NCBI GenBank assembly: GCA_027422505.1
Contig: JAPQWV010000001.1
Span: 1 to 64,000 of the forward strand
Direction of reading: 5' to 3'
Length of the DNA stretch: 64,000 nt
From: Craterostigma plantagineum
Taxonomy: Eukaryota > Streptophyta > Magnoliopsida > Lamiales > Linderniaceae
The notes beneath the pieces are model-generated. The model worked only from the letters and a program-made list of their open reading frames with translations, made no database searches and was not told the DNA's origin. The first letter of the stretch is position 1. Every line of letters begins with the position of its first letter. Positions 60,285 through 64,000 of this stretch are shown here, one piece after another. The position numbers and the translations under genes were made by a program.

Positions 60285-60315
60285 AGGAGAGGGAGGAGAG
60301 GGAGAGAGAGAGAGA

Positions 60316-60353
<38 letters not shown>
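60285..60353. repeat. (GA)n microsatellite
   Basis: Almost pure GA/GGA run at the upstream edge of the first recognised CHR24 exon (CT-rich on the gene strand), so it may be intronic or part of the 5' region. Confidence 0.9.
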
Positions 60354-60356
<3 letters not shown>

Positions 60357-60901
60357 CACAGATAGAAAAGAATAACGAGGAAAAAACTCATTTTTGAAGA
60401 GGAGAATCGAAGCTGAAACGAGGAACAGCATCGATTGGATCACATGCTGAGCAATCAACCGAAGCGGAAGTTAAGGAATGCTGCTCGAAATACAAGGAAA
60501 CCAGAAAAACACGATTCCATTACCACTACCAGGTTTAGATTTGGATATTCTCGACTGAGAAGCTGATAAGTCGACGAGGAACCGATTTTGAAATTTGATG
60601 TGGGGTTTCAGGTGTATTTATCCCGCTTTTGTGTGCTATTTAAACCCTCTGATCGGTGTGGGGAGAGAGAGAGACTTGATAAGCTCCGCTAGATTAATAA
60701 GTTAAAAAGGATAAAATTGTAATTTATTCAGACGTTCGAAATTAATTTGGGTTCCTCCGTTATGGTATTATTTTGCTCAATCGATACGTAGGCTAGAAAC
60801 TTTCCACCTGGGGATTTCACTTTACTAAATAGAAGAACACGCACGTAATAGCTTATTTGCTCATGTTTTAAGCCAACTAACCTTCATCGTTTCTCTTGCA
60901 G
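60354..60901. other. CHR24 5' region and junction to the transporter remnant
   Basis: The minus strand near 60395-60445 reads DPIDAVPRFSFDSPL, which resembles the N-terminal part of CHR24, so an upstream exon probably lies here. No start codon could be fixed. From 60650 to 60900 no coding feature is recognised. Confidence 0.4.
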
Positions 60902-61492
60902 CGTTCTTACAAGCCATTTCATGGGTATCCATAGCCTTATTTGGCGTCTCATTCTTCTCCGTAACACTCTACCTCCTCCTCGGAAACTGCGGTGCCTCCA
61001 TACTCGAAGTAGCCAACGATGCAATGGTAGCAGAAACAGCAAAACAATCTTCATCTTCTCCTTCGAAAATCGCCAAGCATTCATCATCATCTTCAGGTGG
61101 GCTTCAATCCTTCACATGGATGGCCTCATCGATCGGCGGTGTCTTAGGCAATCTTGTCGGCGGCCTGGCGATCGATAAATCCTCCCCACCAGTAATGTTT
61201 CTCCTATACGGAATCTTCCTATCAGTTCAATTCTTGACTACCCTTTTCATCCACGAAAGCTCCTTAAACCTACCGAAAAACCCTTCACACTCGGGCTTCA
61301 AGAAACAGCTATCAGAACTCAAGGAAACCTTAAAGAAGCCCGAAATCTTATACTCGATAACTATGGTTCACGTTCACGCTTTCCTACTCCATAGTTCCCG
61401 CCCTAACTGGGACAATGTTTTACTACCAAACCGAGCACTTAAAGATCGAATCTTCCCTCCTAGGAATCTCCAAAGTGGTGGGACAGGCAGCC
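60902..61492 (+). pseudogene. Folate-biopterin transporter remnant
   Basis: Follows an acceptor-like TTGCAG (60896-60901). It encodes membrane segments and motifs of plant folate-biopterin transporters (MFS-like): FLQAISWVSIALFGVSFF, GASILEVANDAMVAE, GLQSFTWMASSIGGVLGN, FLLYGIFLSVQF and later TGTMFYYQTEHL. One extra base near 61363 changes the frame in the segment after EILYSIT. Sequence stops at GQAA, where a copia LTR begins (61493). No 5' exons are found between here and CHR24, so the gene is truncated on both sides. Intact relatives move folates or pterins across plastid or other membranes. Confidence 0.8.
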
Positions 61493-62600
61493 TGTTGGAA
61501 ATTAGGAGTTATATCAGAAGGGAGGAACTTGATAGGTTTAGTGTTTAGAGGAAGAGGCTTTATATTACAACACACTTGTTTACAATATTGTTTTTATTTT
61601 GCTTGATTGCAAATGCTAAGCCATGACCCCTATACTAGTGGCACCTCCTTCAAATGTGCCCAAGATTAAGCCACATGTCACTAGCCTAGAATATTCCTAA
61701 TAAATATATCTAGGTTCCATAAGGTTCTATAGAATTCTAAGGATATCTCTAGATTTTCCATAAGTTTCTAGATATTGGGCTTGTAATCCTCCTTAGCCCA
61801 TGTAATACTCCTAAGCCCAAATATTCCACCTCTTAATAGTTCAAGCCCAAATCAAGTTTATATTTTCAACACCCCCCTTAAACTTGATTTGCCATTCCGA
61901 GCATACTTCGTAGTCGTACGAAGTCTTCCTTCTTGAGTGGCTTGGTAAAAATATCGGCTACTTGGTCTTTGGATTTCACATATTCCATTTCAACATCCTT
62001 CCTTGCGATGCACTCTCTTATGTAGTGGTAACGCGTGTCAATGTGCTTGCTCCGATCATGAAAGACTGTGTTCTTGGCTAACGCTGTTGCTGACTTGTTA
62101 TCCACGTGAATCTTAGTTGGCTCGTCTTGAGGAATTCCTAGCTCCTTTAGCAAGTTCCGAAGCCAAATCGCATGACATACACATGAGGTAGCCGCCACAT
62201 ACTCTGCTTCACATGTAGAGAGGGTAACAATCGGTTGCTTCTTTGACATCCATGTGAAGGCAGTGTCTCCCATGTAGAACACGAAACCACTTGTGCTTTT
62301 GCGATCATCGACATCTCCTCCCCAGTCGCTATCACTATATCCTAGGAGCTTGAAATCATTAGATCTTGTGTAGTGCAAGCCATATTTAGTCGTAACTTTG
62401 ATGTATCGGAGAATTCTCTTAGCCGCCTTCAAGTGAGTCGTTGTTGGAGTTTTCATATGTCGACTAACGACTCCAACCGCATATAAGATATCGGGTCTTG
62501 TGCACGTCAGATACCTTAAAGAATGTCGGGTCCTCTTTTTTGCCTTCTTCATGCTTGGTTAACTTGGAACCGCATTCCATTGGTGTATCGACGTTCCATC
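61493..62600 (-). mobile_element. Truncated copia retrotransposon, 3' part
   Basis: The LTR 61493-61871 (379 bp) runs TGTTGG...CAACA and is joined to a polypurine tract (CCCCCC on the plus strand at 61872-61878). The internal part on the minus strand ends the polyprotein with RT tail and RNase H, and is lost beyond about 62600. The 5' LTR and most of gag-pol are missing, so no target duplication can be verified. Confidence 0.85.
61878..62552 (-). pseudogene. copia RT tail and RNase H fragment
   Basis: Open frame of about 215 codons: SLRYLTCTRPDILYAVGVVS (end of RT), LGYSDSDWGGDVDDRKSTSG and TLSTCEAEYVAATS (RNase H), VDNKSATALAKN and KHIDTRYHYIRE, ending DIFTKPLKKEDF... and a stop next to the polypurine tract. 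Upstream the frame is lost. RNase H of a copia element of Tork-like type. Confidence 0.88.
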
Positions 62601-63238
62601 TTGAATTTTAATATATATATATATATATGGCTTCAAATATCGAAGCGAGGAGATTGGGTTGTGAATCTGACATGACCACGTGGCCATGTTTTGAATCAAG
62701 CACATACTTCCATCCTTTGTAATGTAAATTAGATCGATCAGCATTTCACATATCTACGGAGTTTCACATCAGATATTAACATTAACCCACCGTTAAAACA
62801 TGGTAGATCTATCTACTCATATGCCATTATCATCGTCGTCATCTTATTTTAGAACAATGTCGACTGATGGATCAACTTTTCAAGTAGTACAAGTCACTTG
62901 GTAAAACTGTAAATAATGTAAGCTTCTTCTATGCATTCAGCTATTACAGAGACTTAAAAAAAAAAAAAAAGGAAAAACAGTTCGTGTAATAACGGGTGTA
63001 CTGACTGACGGCTGACGCCTTAAATCCTGTTCCCTTGTGAAAATGATATTTTCATGAAAAGCATAAAAACCCAAATGGAACTCTTCTCAACTCCCCTTGT
63101 GAATTCCCAGTCATTTATATATATCGTCAGTTGGCCATCTAATAATGGTTGAGCACCGATGCTGCGTACTCACAGTCAGACATCCATCGCTTGAAATTCT
63201 AGAAGGAGGATCATAGTGAGCTTAACCTGTTTGATAAA
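62601..63238. promoter_or_regulatory. Phytochrome gene upstream region
   Basis: Includes a (TA)n run at about 62612-62628 and no ORF of note. The last several hundred bases before 63239 should contain the phytochrome promoter and 5' UTR; a TATA-like TTTATATATATCG at about 63113-63126 lies 113-126 bases from the start codon. Confidence 0.45.
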
Positions 63239-64000
63239 ATGACTGATCCAGGAAGGAGAACGACGGGGACAAGCGCAGCAAACCACAACAAAAACTCACA
63301 AGCTTCAGCTCAAGCTCAGCCTTCTCAGGGTACAGATGCTAACACTCACCATCATAATGTTGTTAATAGCAGCAGCAACAACAACGCAAGTTCGAGCACA
63401 AAAAGGGGCAGAGATTCCATGACCAAGGCCGCAGCTCAGTTCACCATGGATGCTAGGCTCCACGCAGCATTCGAGCAGTCGGGTACGTCAGGTAAGTCGT
63501 TCGACTACTCTCAGAGCGTCAAAACCACCCTCGAATCCATCCCCGAGCAACAGATCACAGCCTACCTTTCCAAAATGCAGCGTGGAGGCCTAATTCAACC
63601 GTTTGGCTGTATGGTGGCCGTCAATCAGACGAGTTTTCGAGTCATTGCTTACTCAGAAAATGCCCGCGAAATGCTGGGTTTGACGCCTCAGTCTGTCCCA
63701 AGCATCGAAAAGGTCGAATCTTTAACAATTGGGACCGATGTGAGGACCCTTTTCGCTCCCTCGAGCTCCAACTTGCTCGAAAGGGCCTTTGGTGCTAGAG
63801 AGATCACACTGCTGAACCCTATTTGGATTCACTCGAAGAATTCGGGGAGACCCTTTTACGGTATCTTGCATAGGATAGACGTGGGGATAGTGATCGACTT
63901 CGAGCCCGCAAGAACGGAGGATCCCGCCCTCTCAATCGCCGGCGCTGTACAGTCTCAGAAGCTCGCCGTTAGGGCAATATCTCGCTTGCAGTCTCTCCCA
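63239..64000 (+). CDS. PHYB: Phytochrome B-type photoreceptor, 5' part
   Basis: Open frame from ATG 63239 to the window end (254 codons, continuing). The Ser/Asn/Gln/His-rich N-terminal extension (about 1-55) is typical of PHYB and affects thermal reversion. Then follow the conserved [34 protein letters not shown] and the PAS domain ([34 protein letters not shown]). [38 protein letters not shown] and [17 protein letters not shown] lead into the GAF domain. The chromophore Cys lies beyond the window. Phytochromes are cytosolic/nuclear red/far-red receptors that signal through PIF factors. The long N-terminus and PAS sequence fit PHYB rather than PHYA. No lesion in view. Confidence 0.93.
   Translation, partial: MTDPGRRTTGTSAANHNKNSQASAQAQPSQGTDANTHHHNVVNSSSNNNASSSTKRGRDSMTKAAAQFTMDARLHAAFEQSGTSGKSFDYSQSVKTTLESIPEQQITAYLSKMQRGGLIQPFGCMVAVNQTSFRVIAYSENAREMLGLTPQSVPSIEKVESLTIGTDVRTLFAPSSSNLLERAFGAREITLLNPIWIHSKNSGRPFYGILHRIDVGIVIDFEPARTEDPALSIAGAVQSQKLAVRAISRLQSLP

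Larger units (their letters stand above)
44207..60290 (-). pseudogene. CHR24: SNF2-family helicase, CHR24/ERCC6L-like, interrupted
   Basis: Some twenty minus-strand exons follow plant CHR24 closely. Examples: 59818-59690, the exon reaching 58857 (DDMGLGKTM), 58737-58607, 58518-58464, 58355-58230 (WDYMILDE), 58132-58025 (GHLIKNP... SGTPIQNNLK), the helicase C exons between 56886 and 55715 ([41 protein letters not shown]), 54939-54811, and last 44293-44207. CHR24 proteins are nuclear ATP-dependent DNA translocases. Lesions: in-frame TAG 58857-58859 beside motif I; GG instead of AG before 58132; TAA 57857-57859 where a donor is expected; a one-base frame break with TGA 54587-54589; and a 10-kb copia array inside the penultimate exon (44441-44587 and 54581-54710). 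The true N-terminus upstream of 60290 is not resolved. Confidence 0.88.

Overview
The window is nuclear DNA of a flowering plant, most probably a eudicot. Genes have GT-AG introns, and there is a plant phytochrome, an R2R3-MYB, an NF-YB, a COBRA-like protein, a heavy-metal isoprenylated protein and a BAHD acyltransferase. Gene-coding GC contrasts with AT-rich spacers loaded with plant Ty1/copia, LINE and MITE insertions. An asterid such as a Lamiales species would fit, but the sequence alone does not prove it.

Layout. 1-6.1 kb: 3' part of a mitochondrial PPR-like gene (+), a small N-myristoylation-type protein (+), two MITEs and a diverged direct duplication. 6.6-26.9 kb is the gene-dense half: TFIIIC-like WD40 protein (+), NF-YB (-), BAHD acyltransferase (-), mitochondrial thiamine diphosphate carrier (-), HIG1-domain protein (+), PMEI-pectinesterase (-), HIPP metal-binding protein (-), COBRA-like GPI protein (+) and R2R3-MYB (-). 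26.9-40.4 kb is a rearranged tandem duplication of a [MYB + small secreted cysteine-rich protein] pair. It is split by a fold-back MULE-type MITE, a complete young copia element and a 5'-truncated LINE with an intact ORF. 40.4-44.2 kb: minisatellite, a copia remnant, RPL29 (+) and AT-rich spacer.

44.2-60.3 kb is a CHR24-type SNF2 helicase gene (-). It is broken by a 10-kb copia array (LTR-internal-LTR-partial internal-partial LTR) that lies inside one exon with a single 5-bp target duplication. The same gene also has an in-frame stop beside helicase motif I and other lesions. 60.9-62.6 kb is a folate-biopterin transporter remnant cut by another copia fragment. 63.24 kb to the end is the 5' part of a PHYB-type phytochrome gene (+).

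The genes are unrelated housekeeping and regulatory functions; no operon-like or biosynthetic cluster is visible. No clearly new molecular system was found. The most interesting material is structural: the shared-LTR array with its fused ORF, and the MYB/secreted-protein tandem duplication collapsed at a 5-bp microhomology. Several otherwise well-preserved genes carry one-base frame breaks, often in short homopolymers, so uncorrected long-read indels must be considered before calling any of them pseudogenes.
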